Positions 1 through 7,417 of a DNA stretch of 19,875 nt are shown here, in pieces. The translations under genes were made by a program, and so were the position numbers. The notes beneath the pieces are model-generated. The model saw only the letters and a list, made by a program, of their open reading frames with translations, was not told the DNA's origin and searched no databases. The DNA lies in contig JAFAEL010000216.1 of the NCBI GenBank assembly GCA_023423995.1, forward strand, positions 1 through 19,875, read 5' to 3'. The stretch comes from Pseudomonadota bacterium. Lineage in GTDB: Bacteria; Pseudomonadota; Alphaproteobacteria; Rhizobiales; Beijerinckiaceae. The stretch's first letter is position 1, and the number at the start of each line of letters is the position of its first letter.

Positions 1-677
1 AGGCGGACGCCCGTTCGGCCAGCACCGACGACGTCCACGACCGCGGCCGTGACCTCGCGCAGGAGCCGAATGCGGTTCTCGATCGAGCCGCCATATTCGT
101 CGGTCCTGAAGTTCGCGTTGTCCCGGAGGAACTGGTCGACGAGATAGCCGTTCGCGGCGTGGATCTCGACGCCGTCGAAACCTGCCGCAAGGGCGTTGCG
201 GGCAGCCGCACGGTACTCGTCCAAAACGATCCTGATGTCCTCCCGGGTCATCGGGCGGGCCTGCACATGAGGCTGCTTGCCGTCATAGGTCCGGGCGAGG
301 CCCGGCATCGTCGTCGCGGAGGAGGACAGGGGCTGGCCGCGGCCCGGAAGACTCGGGTGAACAACCCGCCCCATATGCCAGAGTTGGCAGAGGATCAGCC
401 CGCCCGCCGCGTGAACGGCGTCCGTGATCCCTTTCCAGCTCTCGACTTGTTCGGCGTTCCAGATCCCGGGCGCGTAGGGCCACCCTAGTCCCTGCGGGCT
501 GATGCCGGTCGCCTCGGAGATGATCAGCCCGGCTCCGGCCCGCTGGCGGTAGTACTCGACCATCATGGGCACGGGGACATGGTCACGTGTGCTGCGAGCG
601 CGCGTGAGCGGTGCCATCAGGATGCGGTTGCGGGCGTGAAGGTCACCGAGACGGATAGGCTCAAAGAGTGACGGCAA
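1..677 (-). CDS. Old yellow enzyme family NADH:flavin oxidoreductase / alkene reductase (NemA-like), C-terminus off window
   Basis: FMN-dependent reductase that uses NAD(P)H to reduce activated C=C bonds or nitro/maleimide compounds in the cytoplasm. About 225 N-terminal residues of a family that is usually about 360 long are present; the rest lies beyond position 1. Visible family residues are PLTRARS (flavin-contacting Thr), QLWHMGR (flavin-binding Gln), and HAANGYL, which holds the substrate-binding His-x-x-Asn pair and the proton-donor Tyr. These are followed by the family signature DEYGGSIENR. No ATG fits the conserved N-terminus. The start chosen is TTG at 675-677, giving M-P-S-L-F-E-P-I-R-L-G, with a GGGAG Shine-Dalgarno sequence eight bases upstream. 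The gene lies 191 bases after atzF on the same strand, so it may have its own promoter. Family assignment is firm; the substrate is unknown. Confidence 0.93.
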   Translation of the reverse strand, partial: MPSLFEPIRLGDLHARNRILMAPLTRARSTRDHVPVPMMVEYYRQRAGAGLIISEATGISPQGLGWPYAPGIWNAEQVESWKGITDAVHAAGGLILCQLWHMGRVVHPSLPGRGQPLSSSATTMPGLARTYDGKQPHVQARPMTREDIRIVLDEYRAAARNALAAGFDGVEIHAANGYLVDQFLRDNANFRTDEYGGSIENRIRLLREVTAAVVDVVGAGRTGVR

Positions 678-697
678 CGTTTGGTCTCCCGTCCTGT

Positions 698-716
698 CGC
701 GCCTGAAGCGCGCCTG
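698..716. repeat. Two direct 8-bp repeats one helical turn apart upstream of the OYE start
   Basis: CGCGCCTG occurs at 698-705 and again at 709-716, with an 11-bp period that puts both copies on the same DNA face. They lie 21-39 bases upstream of the TTG start of the old-yellow-enzyme gene. They could be a regulator site in the leader or promoter region, but such short repeats are frequent by chance in DNA this GC-rich. Confidence 0.25.
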
Positions 717-756
717 AGATGGATTCCCCAGAATGCGACGTTCTTCAAGCTTCGGC

Positions 757-936
757 TCATCCCGATGCACGACCGGATAGCCACGGCGGTGGAGCGGCTG
801 ACGAACCGAGCTCCTGGGCTATCTCGCGCTTGCCGGAGCCCGTGCGGAACAGAACCTCACCCACTGCCTCAACCAGGGCGATGTGCGTGGCTTTCGCGCC
901 GACAACCGGGTTCGAGGTCTGAACGGCCTTGGCGGC
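757..936 (-). pseudogene. Coding-like fragment out of frame with the end of atzF
   Basis: From about 936 to the TGA at 757, a frame different from atzF reads as a plausible protein tail of 59 residues, including NPVVGAKATHIALVEAVGEV and then FRTGSGKREIAQELGSS. Its composition (aliphatic core, charged helix-like segment, GC-rich third positions) is more protein-like than the atzF frame over the same bases. No start codon or ribosome binding site belongs to it, and I do not recognise the family. It may be the remnant of a gene brought next to atzF by rearrangement, or simply chance. Confidence 0.25.
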
Positions 937-2737
937 CGCCCCGCAAGAAGGCCCGCCAGCCGCCATAGGCCGAGATGTCCTCCGCGTCGCGCGTCGCCTC
1001 CGGCTCGACCAGGAAGCCCTTGGGCGCGGCACCGCCTTCCAGCCTGAGCGTTCCGATCGAGAGCGGGGCCGGCACCGCGGCGACGAAACGAGCGAACCCC
1101 GACGGCGGCAAAGACCAGATTTCGCAGGCGATCGAGTTGCCTGCTCCTTCGGCGACGCGCAGCAGGCCGGGTCGCCGCACGCCGTCGCCATCCAGGGCGA
1201 ACAGCCGGTACTCCCGCGTCGTCACGGCCTCGCGTACGAACCGGCCGCCCTGTGCCAGGATCTCGCCGTTCAGCGGGAGCCCGCTGAGATGGGCGCCGAC
1301 GACCGCGATCTCGATGCGAGCCTCGCTGCCTTCGGATGCGGGCAGCGGCCGGTCGGGAGAGAGCCGGGCCGCCGTCGCGCCGAGGGGAGTGCCGGAGGCG
1401 CGATGCAGGCGCACGCCTAAGGTCGCGAGCATGTGATCCCTGCCGGCAGGTGCGATCAGGGTCGTGCCGGCGGGCAAGCCGTCCGCCCGGAACGGTCCGG
1501 GCACGGCGAGCGCGCAGAGGTCGAGCAGGTTGACGAAATTCGTGTAGGTCCCGAGCTCGGAATTGGGGCCGATAGGATCCGCATCGAGATCCGCGAGGGT
1601 GCGGGGCCGCGGGAAGGTCGGCACCATCAGCACGTCGATCTCGTTCCAGATCGGTTCGGCTGCGCGCCGCAGCTCTGCAAGGCTGTAGAGGCCCGCGAAA
1701 GCGTCCGCGGCGGAGAAACCGAGCGCCTTCTCCGTGATGGCGCGCGTCACAGGATGGAGCGCCTCCGGCTTGGTCTCGATGAAGGGGCGGATCGCCTGGT
1801 AGCGCTCCGCCACCCATGGCCCGTCATAGAGGAGCGCCGCCGCCGCGTAGAGCGGCGACAGATCAACGGGCTGAAGTTCCGCACCGAGCGCGATGAGATT
1901 GGCGAGGGCCGCGTCGAAAGCTGTCTCGGAGAGCCGGTCGCCCCCGAAGCGGCGGCTCGCTGCGTCCGGTACGCCGACGCGAAGCAGGGGCGGAAGCGCC
2001 CCCGGGCTGCCGATCGACATCCGCCGCGAGAAGGGATCGGCCGGATCGAACCCGGCCAGCACCCCGAGCGCCTCCGTCGCGTCCTCGACCGTGAGCGCGA
2101 AGATGGAGACGCAGTCGAGCGTGCGGCAGGCCGGCACCACCCCGCGCGTCGAGAGCGCACCGAGGCTCGGCTTCAGCCCGACGATGTTGTTGAGGCCCGC
2201 CGGGACGCGGCCCGACCCGGCCGTATCCGTGCCGAGCGCGAGCGCGACGATGCCGGCCGCGACCGCGACGGCCGAGCCGGAGCTCGATCCGCCCGGTACG
2301 AGTTCCGGCCGCAGCGTGTTGCGCGGGACGCCGTAGGGCGAGCGCACGCCCACGAGGCCGGTCGCGAACTGGTCGAGATTGGTCTTGCCGATCACGAGCG
2401 CACCCGCCGCGCGCAGTTTCGCCACCACGGCGGCGTCATCGTCCGGCGTGTAGGCGAAGTCCGGGCAGGCGCAGGTGGTCGGCAGGCCCGCGACGTCGAT
2501 ATTGTCCTTCACGCCGACGGGAATGCCCCAGAGCGCCCGGCCCGCAGGCCCGGCCTCGTCCAGCCGGGCGGCCTCGGCCAGGACATCCTCCTTCGGCCGC
2601 AGCGTGATGAACATCGCGCCATCGTCATGCGCGGCGATGCGCCGGTAGACCTCCTCGACGGCCGCAGCGGGCGTCAGCGCGACGGCCGCGTAGGCGTCCC
2701 GGTATTCGGCAACCGTGAAGGGGCCGCCCTCATTCAT
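869..2737 (-). CDS. atzF: Allophanate hydrolase (AtzF type)
   Basis: Hydrolyses allophanate (urea-1-carboxylate) to ammonia and CO2, the last step of cyanuric acid, biuret and urea-carboxylase pathways. It has 622 residues. Residues 1-440 are an amidase-signature domain with the Ser-cisSer-Lys triad visible as K77 (GVKDN), S151 (GGSSSGS) and S175 (DTAGSGRVP). The 24-residue spacing between the two serines matches the family. Residues 473-597 are the C-terminal allophanate hydrolase domain, with VVGAHLSGLPLN, VPAPLSIGTL and the terminal SAYGGWRAFL motif. Homologues normally stop just after GGWRAYL, whereas here about 25 extra basic, low-quality residues follow (below base 946), so the 3' end looks disturbed. 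Its ATG overlaps the end of atzH by 8 bases, indicating translational coupling. No urea carboxylase gene lies beside it, so allophanate most likely comes from AtzE/AtzH. Confidence 0.95.
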   Translation of the reverse strand: MNEGGPFTVAEYRDAYAAVALTPAAAVEEVYRRIAAHDDGAMFITLRPKEDVLAEAARLDEAGPAGRALWGIPVGVKDNIDVAGLPTTCACPDFAYTPDDDAAVVAKLRAAGALVIGKTNLDQFATGLVGVRSPYGVPRNTLRPELVPGGSSSGSAVAVAAGIVALALGTDTAGSGRVPAGLNNIVGLKPSLGALSTRGVVPACRTLDCVSIFALTVEDATEALGVLAGFDPADPFSRRMSIGSPGALPPLLRVGVPDAASRRFGGDRLSETAFDAALANLIALGAELQPVDLSPLYAAAALLYDGPWVAERYQAIRPFIETKPEALHPVTRAITEKALGFSAADAFAGLYSLAELRRAAEPIWNEIDVLMVPTFPRPRTLADLDADPIGPNSELGTYTNFVNLLDLCALAVPGPFRADGLPAGTTLIAPAGRDHMLATLGVRLHRASGTPLGATAARLSPDRPLPASEGSEARIEIAVVGAHLSGLPLNGEILAQGGRFVREAVTTREYRLFALDGDGVRRPGLLRVAEGAGNSIACEIWSLPPSGFARFVAAVPAPLSIGTLRLEGGAAPKGFLVEPEATRDAEDISAYGGWRAFLRGGRQGRSDLEPGCRRESHAHRPG

Positions 2738-3110
2738 CGATCAGGCTCACATGCGCCGCCACGATGCGCCAGCCTTCCGGGAGCCGGGCCCAGCTCTGCT
2801 GCTGCCGTCCGACCTTGCCGGGGTTGCCCTCGCGAAAGAACAGCGTTGAGGCCGTGGCGAAATCGCGCCCGAAGGTGGTGATCACGGTCTGGTCGATGCG
2901 GCGCATCAGCCCGACCGGCGAGCGCGCCCGGCGGAAGGCCCGGATAGCGTCCATGCCGTAGAGGTTCTCTCCCATGCCGTAGCGGATGGTGCGGCCATTG
3001 TCCCAGAACAGGGCTTCGAGGGTCGGGACGTCGTTGGTCACGAGCGCCGTCTCGTAGGCCGCGAAGGCGGCCTCGACCTCGGCCTTCACCTCGGGAATGT
3101 CGATCTGCAT
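2730..3110 (-). CDS. atzH: AtzH-type 1,3-dicarboxyurea deamidase (DUF3225, SnoaL/NTF2-like fold)
   Basis: A 126-residue cone-fold protein of the DUF3225 family (AtzH; also HpxZ of purine-catabolic clusters). For Pseudomonas sp. ADP AtzH, a role in converting 1,3-dicarboxyurea to allophanate was proposed, with Tyr22 and Arg46 needed. Here Tyr19 (FAAYETAL) and Arg43 (RTIRYGMGE) keep the same 24-residue spacing, so the catalytic pair appears intact. Other family-like segments are LEALFWDNGRTIRYG near the middle and WRIVAAHVSLID at the end. The ATG lies nine bases after the atzE stop, with AGGA overlapping that stop codon as ribosome binding site. The stop overlaps the atzF start by 8 bases. Placement between atzE and atzF, as in the atzDGEHF operon, strongly supports the assignment. 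HpxZ-like function in ureide metabolism is the alternative. Confidence 0.9.
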   Translation of the reverse strand: MQIDIPEVKAEVEAAFAAYETALVTNDVPTLEALFWDNGRTIRYGMGENLYGMDAIRAFRRARSPVGLMRRIDQTVITTFGRDFATASTLFFREGNPGKVGRQQQSWARLPEGWRIVAAHVSLIDE

Positions 3111-3119
3111 GATGGTGTC

Positions 3120-4517
3120 CTAGAGTGCTGCAAGCGGCGCCTTTGCCGCGCCGACCCTTTCCAGCTCGCGCGCAACGCGGAGCGCAAGGTCTTCCCGCCA
3201 TGGCGGGGCGATGATCTGGACCGAGAGCGGGAGGCCATCGTCCAGCCGGATGGGAGCGGCCACGACCGGGAGGCCGATGAACGAGATCGGCTGCGTGTAG
3301 ATGCCGATATTCGGCCGCACCGGCATCTCGACCCCGCCGAGCACGAATGTCTGCTGCCCGATCCGCGGCGCCCGGCAGGGCGTCGTCGGGGCGAGGATCA
3401 CGTCGACCTCGTCGAACAGGGCGAGCACCCGGTCGCGGTACCAGCGACGGAAGCGCTGGGCCTTCTGCACCCAGGCGGCCGGGATCATCGTGCCGGCGAG
3501 CAGCCGGTCGCGGGTCGCGGGATCGAAATCGGCAGGGCGCGTGCGCACGCGGTCGAGATGCAGGGCAGCCCCCTCGGATGCCGTGATGACGAAAGCCGCC
3601 GCGCGCGCTCGCGCCGCCTCGGGGATTTCGACCGTGCGCACCGTGCCGAGCGCTTCCGCGGCGAGGCCGACCGCCTGGTAGGCGGCGGGGTCGCCTCCGG
3701 CGGCAAAGTAGCCGCCCGCAACCGCGATGCGCAGACCCGAGATGCCGCTGTCTACCAGAGAAGAGACCGGCTCGGCAACCCTCGCGGCCTGCCACGGATC
3801 ATCGGGGTCGGAACCCTGCATCGCATCGTAGCTCAGGGCGAGATCGGCGACGGAGCGCGCCAGCGGCCCGAGATGGTCGAAGCTCGCCACGAACGGGAAG
3901 GAGCCCGCGCGGGAGAGCCGCCCGAATGTCGGCTTGAGGCCGAACAGGCCACAGAAGGCGGAGGGGACACGGATCGACCCGTTCGTGTCCGAGCCGAGCG
4001 CGATCGGCACGAGCCCGGCCGCGACCGCGGCGCCCGATCCGCCGGAGGAGCCGCCTGCCATGTGCGCAAGGTCGTGCGGGTCGCGGGACGGCCCGTCATG
4101 GGCGTTCTCGCCCGTGAAGTCATAGGCGTACTCGCCCATGTTGAGGCCGCCGAGGAGCACGGCCCCAGCCTCGTCGAGCTTGCGGACGAGGGCGCCATCG
4201 CGCGCGGCCGGCGGGCGCTCGCGGTTGATCTTCGAGCCGGCGCGGGTCGGCAGCCCCTCGATGTCGAAGAGGTTTTTCACCGCGAACGGCACCCCGGCCA
4301 GCGGTCCGAGCGCTGCGCCCGCGGCGCGCTTCGCATCGATCGCCTCCGCCTTGGCGAGAGCGCGTTCCCGCGTCACGTCCGTGAAGGCGTTCACGGTCGG
4401 GTTGATCGCCACGATGCGGGAGAGCGCCGCCTCGACCACCGCCCGGGCGGTCACGGAGCCCGACGCGACCGTGGCCGCAATCTCGGCGGCCGTGCTGTTC
4501 GGTCCGATCGCGCTCAT
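3120..4517 (-). CDS. atzE: AtzE-type amidase (1-carboxybiuret hydrolase family)
   Basis: Amidase-signature hydrolase of 465 residues, in the AtzE branch related to GatA. The catalytic triad is visible as K81 (FAVKNLFD), S157 (GGSSGGSG) and S181 (SDTNGSIRVPS), with the usual spacing. AtzE works as a complex with the small protein AtzG and removes ammonia from 1-carboxybiuret to give 1,3-dicarboxyurea. The ATG overlaps the atzG stop in an ATGA (4514-4517), so the partners are translationally coupled. It is not the GatA subunit of the tRNA amidotransferase: no gatB is adjacent, and the neighbours are atzG, atzH and atzF. The true substrate in this organism could be a related carbamoyl or ureido amide, since no atzD is present to make carboxybiuret. 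Confidence 0.9.
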   Translation of the reverse strand: MSAIGPNSTAAEIAATVASGSVTARAVVEAALSRIVAINPTVNAFTDVTRERALAKAEAIDAKRAAGAALGPLAGVPFAVKNLFDIEGLPTRAGSKINRERPPAARDGALVRKLDEAGAVLLGGLNMGEYAYDFTGENAHDGPSRDPHDLAHMAGGSSGGSGAAVAAGLVPIALGSDTNGSIRVPSAFCGLFGLKPTFGRLSRAGSFPFVASFDHLGPLARSVADLALSYDAMQGSDPDDPWQAARVAEPVSSLVDSGISGLRIAVAGGYFAAGGDPAAYQAVGLAAEALGTVRTVEIPEAARARAAAFVITASEGAALHLDRVRTRPADFDPATRDRLLAGTMIPAAWVQKAQRFRRWYRDRVLALFDEVDVILAPTTPCRAPRIGQQTFVLGGVEMPVRPNIGIYTQPISFIGLPVVAAPIRLDDGLPLSVQIIAPPWREDLALRVARELERVGAAKAPLAAL

Positions 4518-4726
4518 GCCCGAAACACCGGGGCAGGCTCGAGCTCGTCCTCGAGCGGGAACTCGAGCACCAGTCGGGCCGCGTTGGCCACGACCCTGAG
4601 GTTCGTGGCGACGGCCTCGCGCCAGGCGGGCTCGATCGCGAGGCCGAGGAGCGGTGCCATCGCGTCGATGATGGCGTCGGCATCCTCGTCGCCGAGGGGC
4701 GGCGGAAGCTCGGTCATGTCGGTCAT
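4514..4726 (-). CDS. atzG: AtzG-like small subunit of the AtzE amidase (DUF4089, GatC-like)
   Basis: A 70-residue protein. Known AtzG stabilises AtzE in a GatCA-like heterocomplex. The sequence has an N-terminal helix (DADAIIDAMAPLLGLAI), a second helix (WREAVATNLRVVANAARLV), and the GatC/DUF4089-type end LEFPLEDELEPAPVFRA, which is predicted to thread along the amidase. The start at 4726 lies seven bases after the ATPase gene stop. A second in-frame ATG at 4717 follows within a short direct repeat (cggtcatg twice), so either may be used. The frame is open further upstream, but that part overlaps the ATPase gene and is not AtzG-like. The stop overlaps the atzE start by four bases. Confidence 0.9.
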   Translation of the reverse strand: MTDMTELPPPLGDEDADAIIDAMAPLLGLAIEPAWREAVATNLRVVANAARLVLEFPLEDELEPAPVFRA

Positions 4727-4733
4727 GGTTGGC

Positions 4734-6491
4734 TCAGACAGGCGGATGCGGGATCGCGGCGATGAGCTCGCGCGTATACTCGGCCTTCGGGTCCTCCAGC
4801 ACCTCGGCCGCGCTGCCTTCCTCGACGATGCGGCCGGACCGCATGACGACCACGCGGTCGCAGAGGAGCCGGACGACATGAAGGTCGTGGCTGACGAAGA
4901 GGTAGCTCATGCCGAGCTGCTGCTTCAGGTCTGCCAAGAGGTTCAGCACAACGGCCTGGACCGAGACGTCGAGCGCGGCGGTCGGCTCGTCGAGGATGAC
5001 GAGCTCGGGATCGAGCGCGATGGCCCGGGCGATGCCGACGCGCGCCTTCTGCCCGCCGGAGAGCTGGTGTGGGAAGCGGTCGAGCAGGTCGAGCGGAAGA
5101 CCGACGAGGCGTGCCAGCTCCTCGCAGCGGGCGCGGACGGCATCCCTGCCCTTGGCGGTGCCGAAGCGGAGGATCGGGTCAGCGATGGCCCGGGCGGCCG
5201 TGTAGCGCGGGTTAAGGCTGTCCGTCGGGTCCTGAAAGACCATCTGGATCTTTGCGCGCTTCGGGTGCCGAGCAAAGCGGGAGGCGGGAATCTGGGCGAT
5301 GTCCTCGCCGTCGAAGACGATCGTCCCCTCCGTCGGGTCGAGCAGGCGCATGACCATCGTCGAGGTCGTGGACTTGCCGCAGCCGGATTCGCCGACAAGC
5401 CCGACGCTCTCGCCCCGCCGGACCTGGAAGGACAGGTTGTCGACTGCCCGGAAGGGGGCCGCGTCGGGCGCGGCCGAGCGCCGAAACAGCCGGCCCATCG
5501 TCTTGGTCGCGCCCTGCCGGGGATATTCCTTCACGAGGCCGGAGACGGTGAGCAGGGGCGAGCCCGTCATTCCGGGGCTCGCCGCAGGCGAGAGCCCGGA
5601 ACCCACGTTCAAGCCCTGGAGTCCGGTCGTGGGTTCCGGGTTCGACGCTTCGCGCCGCCCCGGAATGACAGGCTCGGGCAGCAGATCGCGCAGCGTGATT
5701 CCCGGCCGGGGCGTCGCGCGCATCAGCTTGCGCGTATAGGGGTGCTCGGGCTGGCGAAATATCCGCTCGGACGCGGCGGTCTCCACGACCTCGCCCTTCT
5801 CCATCACGACGACCTTGTCGCAATAGGCAGCCGCGAGCCCAAGGTCGTGGGTGATCAGGATCGTGGACATGCCGCGCTCGCGCGTGAGCTCCACGACGAG
5901 GTCCATCACGGCCTTCTGCGTCGTGACGTCGAGACCGGTTGTCGGTTCGTCCGCGATGAGGAGCTGCGGCCGGCAGGCGAGCGCGAGCGCGATGACGACG
6001 CGCTGGCACATGCCGCCGGAGAGCTCGAAAGGATAGGCGTGGTAGCGCTCCTTGGGTCGAGCGATGCGGACCTGCTCCAGCGCCGCGATCGCCTTGGCGC
6101 GGGCGTCGCCCGAGCCGGCGCGCGCGTGCTGGCGCAGCACGTCCTCGATCTGGTGCCCGACCTTGCGGATCGGATTCAGGGCGGCGCGCGGGTTCTGGAA
6201 GATCATCGAGATCTCGCGGCCCCGCAGGTCCCGCATGTCGCGCTCGCGGGCGGCGCGAAGGTCGAGGCCCGAAAAGGCCACGGAGCCCTCCGCGATGCGG
6301 CCGGCGCGGTCGAGGATGCGCATCACCGCGTAGGAGGTGACGGACTTGCCCGAGCCGGATTCGCCGACGATGCCGACCGTTTCGCCTTTTGCGACGGAGA
6401 GGTCGACCTTCTTGACGGCCCGGACGATGCCGCGCCGGGTCGCGAACTCGACCGTGAGGTCCTGGACGTCGAGGAGCGGAAGGCTGCTCAT
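4734..6491 (-). CDS. Fused dipeptide/oligopeptide-type ABC transporter ATP-binding protein (DppD-DppF fusion)
   Basis: A 585-residue double ATPase that powers the adjacent permeases. Domain 1 (about 5-270, DppD-like) has Walker A GESGSGKS (43-50), Q99, signature LSGGM (157-161), Walker B LLIADEP (177-183) and switch H215. Domain 2 (about 312-580, DppF-like) has Walker A GESGCGKST (367-375), Q420, LSGGQ (477-481), VILDEP (498-503) and H535. Each domain ends with the family YTR(K/E)L peptide-transport motif. The linker, residues 275-310 (VIPGRREASN through GMTG), is the in-frame translation of a palindromic repeat at 5566-5669 that also occurs at 8437-8538. Start: ATG at 6491 overlaps the upstream permease stop by one base (TGATG). 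The frame stays open upstream to 7160, but that portion is a shadow of the permease gene. Both domains look catalytically intact. Confidence 0.95.
   Translation of the reverse strand: MSSLPLLDVQDLTVEFATRRGIVRAVKKVDLSVAKGETVGIVGESGSGKSVTSYAVMRILDRAGRIAEGSVAFSGLDLRAARERDMRDLRGREISMIFQNPRAALNPIRKVGHQIEDVLRQHARAGSGDARAKAIAALEQVRIARPKERYHAYPFELSGGMCQRVVIALALACRPQLLIADEPTTGLDVTTQKAVMDLVVELTRERGMSTILITHDLGLAAAYCDKVVVMEKGEVVETAASERIFRQPEHPYTRKLMRATPRPGITLRDLLPEPVIPGRREASNPEPTTGLQGLNVGSGLSPAASPGMTGSPLLTVSGLVKEYPRQGATKTMGRLFRRSAAPDAAPFRAVDNLSFQVRRGESVGLVGESGCGKSTTSTMVMRLLDPTEGTIVFDGEDIAQIPASRFARHPKRAKIQMVFQDPTDSLNPRYTAARAIADPILRFGTAKGRDAVRARCEELARLVGLPLDLLDRFPHQLSGGQKARVGIARAIALDPELVILDEPTAALDVSVQAVVLNLLADLKQQLGMSYLFVSHDLHVVRLLCDRVVVMRSGRIVEEGSAAEVLEDPKAEYTRELIAAIPHPPV
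5566..5669 (-). repeat. Palindromic repeat (copy A), located inside and translated as part of the fused ATPase gene
   Basis: A 104-bp element bounded by GTCATTCCGGGG and CCCCGGAATGAC, 12-bp perfect inverted ends, with inner arms around GAACCCGGAACCCAC / GTGGGTTCCGGGCTC. Its minus-strand sequence matches the plus strand of copy B (8437-8538) at about 90 percent by eye. It encodes the linker between the two ATPase domains (residues 275-310) without a stop codon. Elements of this style are common between genes in Hyphomicrobiales genomes. Position inside an open gene is unusual. Confidence 0.9.
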
Positions 6492-7417
6492 CACGTCCTC
6501 CGCTGCGGGTCGACGATGTCGCGCAAGCCGTCGCCGATCAGGTTGAAGCAGAAGACCGCGAGCATCAGGGCGAGGCCGGGGAAGAGGGCGATCCACCATT
6601 CGCCCGACACGATGAAGGCGGCGCCTTCGGCGACCATGATGCCCCATTCGGGCGTCGGCGGCCTGACGCCCAGGCCGATGAAGGACAGCCCGGCCGCGTT
6701 GAGGATGGCGTAGCCCATCGTCAGCGACATCTGCACCACCATGATGGGCAGGATGTTCGGCAGGATCGACGTCAGGACGATCCGCAGGTCCGTGTTGCCG
6801 GTGAGCCGAGCCGCCATCACGAAACCGGCATTGCGGCGGACATTCGCCTCGGCCCGCGCGATCCGGGCATAGAGCGGGAAATTGATGATCGCGGTCGCGA
6901 TGACGATGTTCGTCACCGTGTTGCCGAGCGCCGCAACGATGCCCATCGCCAGCACGAAGAGCGGGAAGGCCATGATCGTGTCGGCGATCCGGCCGACGAT
7001 CCGGTCCGTCCAGCCGCCGAGGAACCCGGCCGCGATGCCCGCGAGCCCGCCGACCGCGAAGACCAGCGCGACCGAGAACACTGCGATCGCCATGTCGAGC
7101 CGCGTCGCGACGACGACGCGGGAGAAGATGTCCCGGCCGAGTTGGTCGGTGCCGAACCAATGTTTCACCGAAGGGGCCTGCAGGGCCGAGGCCGTGTCGC
7201 TCGCGAGCGGGTCGTAGGGCACGATCCAGGGCCCGATCAGGGCCGCGATCGCGAGCAGCGCGAAGAGCCCGAAGGACAGCCCGGTCACCGGGTTATCGCT
7301 GATGACGTAACGCGCGTGGGAGAGCGTGGCTGCGAGGCCGGATGCGCGGCGGGCGGGCGCCGCCGCGGGTGCGACCGGGAGGGGCGGTGCCGCCATGTCA
7401 GCCTCCGCCGCACTCAT
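6491..7417 (-). CDS. Dipeptide-type ABC transporter permease (DppC-like)
   Basis: Inner-membrane permease of 308 residues that pairs with the DppB-like protein. It begins with a cytoplasmic Ala/Pro-rich tail, then a first membrane helix (LSFGLFALLAIAALIGPWIV). The DppC/OppC-type periplasmic segment HWFGTDQLGRDIFSRV follows, then further helices and the cytoplasmic EAA-type coupling loop AARLTGNTDLRIVLTSILPN. It ends near FNLIGDGLRDIVDPQRR, typical of the family. The ATG at 7417 overlaps the dppB-like stop in an ATGA (7414-7417). A second ATG at 7396 is possible. The longer open frame up to 8254 is a shadow. Substrate specificity lies with the binding proteins. Confidence 0.95.
   Translation of the reverse strand: MSAAEADMAAPPLPVAPAAAPARRASGLAATLSHARYVISDNPVTGLSFGLFALLAIAALIGPWIVPYDPLASDTASALQAPSVKHWFGTDQLGRDIFSRVVVATRLDMAIAVFSVALVFAVGGLAGIAAGFLGGWTDRIVGRIADTIMAFPLFVLAMGIVAALGNTVTNIVIATAIINFPLYARIARAEANVRRNAGFVMAARLTGNTDLRIVLTSILPNILPIMVVQMSLTMGYAILNAAGLSFIGLGVRPPTPEWGIMVAEGAAFIVSGEWWIALFPGLALMLAVFCFNLIGDGLRDIVDPQRRT

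Noticed and set aside
819..1817. A 332-codon minus-strand open frame inside atzF
   Set aside because: It is out of frame with atzF, which has full amidase and C-terminal domains over the same bases; arginine-rich shadow.
869..2737. Part of a urea amidolyase (urea carboxylase plus allophanate hydrolase)
   Set aside because: No biotin-carboxylase-type gene or domain adjoins it; the partners are atzH and atzE.
1433..2881. A 482-codon plus-strand open frame
   Set aside because: Shadow of atzF on the other strand; charged, repetitive composition and no family features.
3120..4726. AtzE/AtzG as GatA/GatC of the tRNA amidotransferase
   Set aside because: No gatB nearby, and the pair lies between an ABC importer and atzH/atzF with tight overlaps. 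The resemblance reflects known common ancestry.
3558..6713. A 1051-codon open frame on the plus strand opposite the amidase and ATPase genes
   Set aside because: It is antisense to three well-supported genes, has arginine/glycine/alanine-rich low-complexity translation with no domain, and arises from the GC-rich third positions of the real genes.
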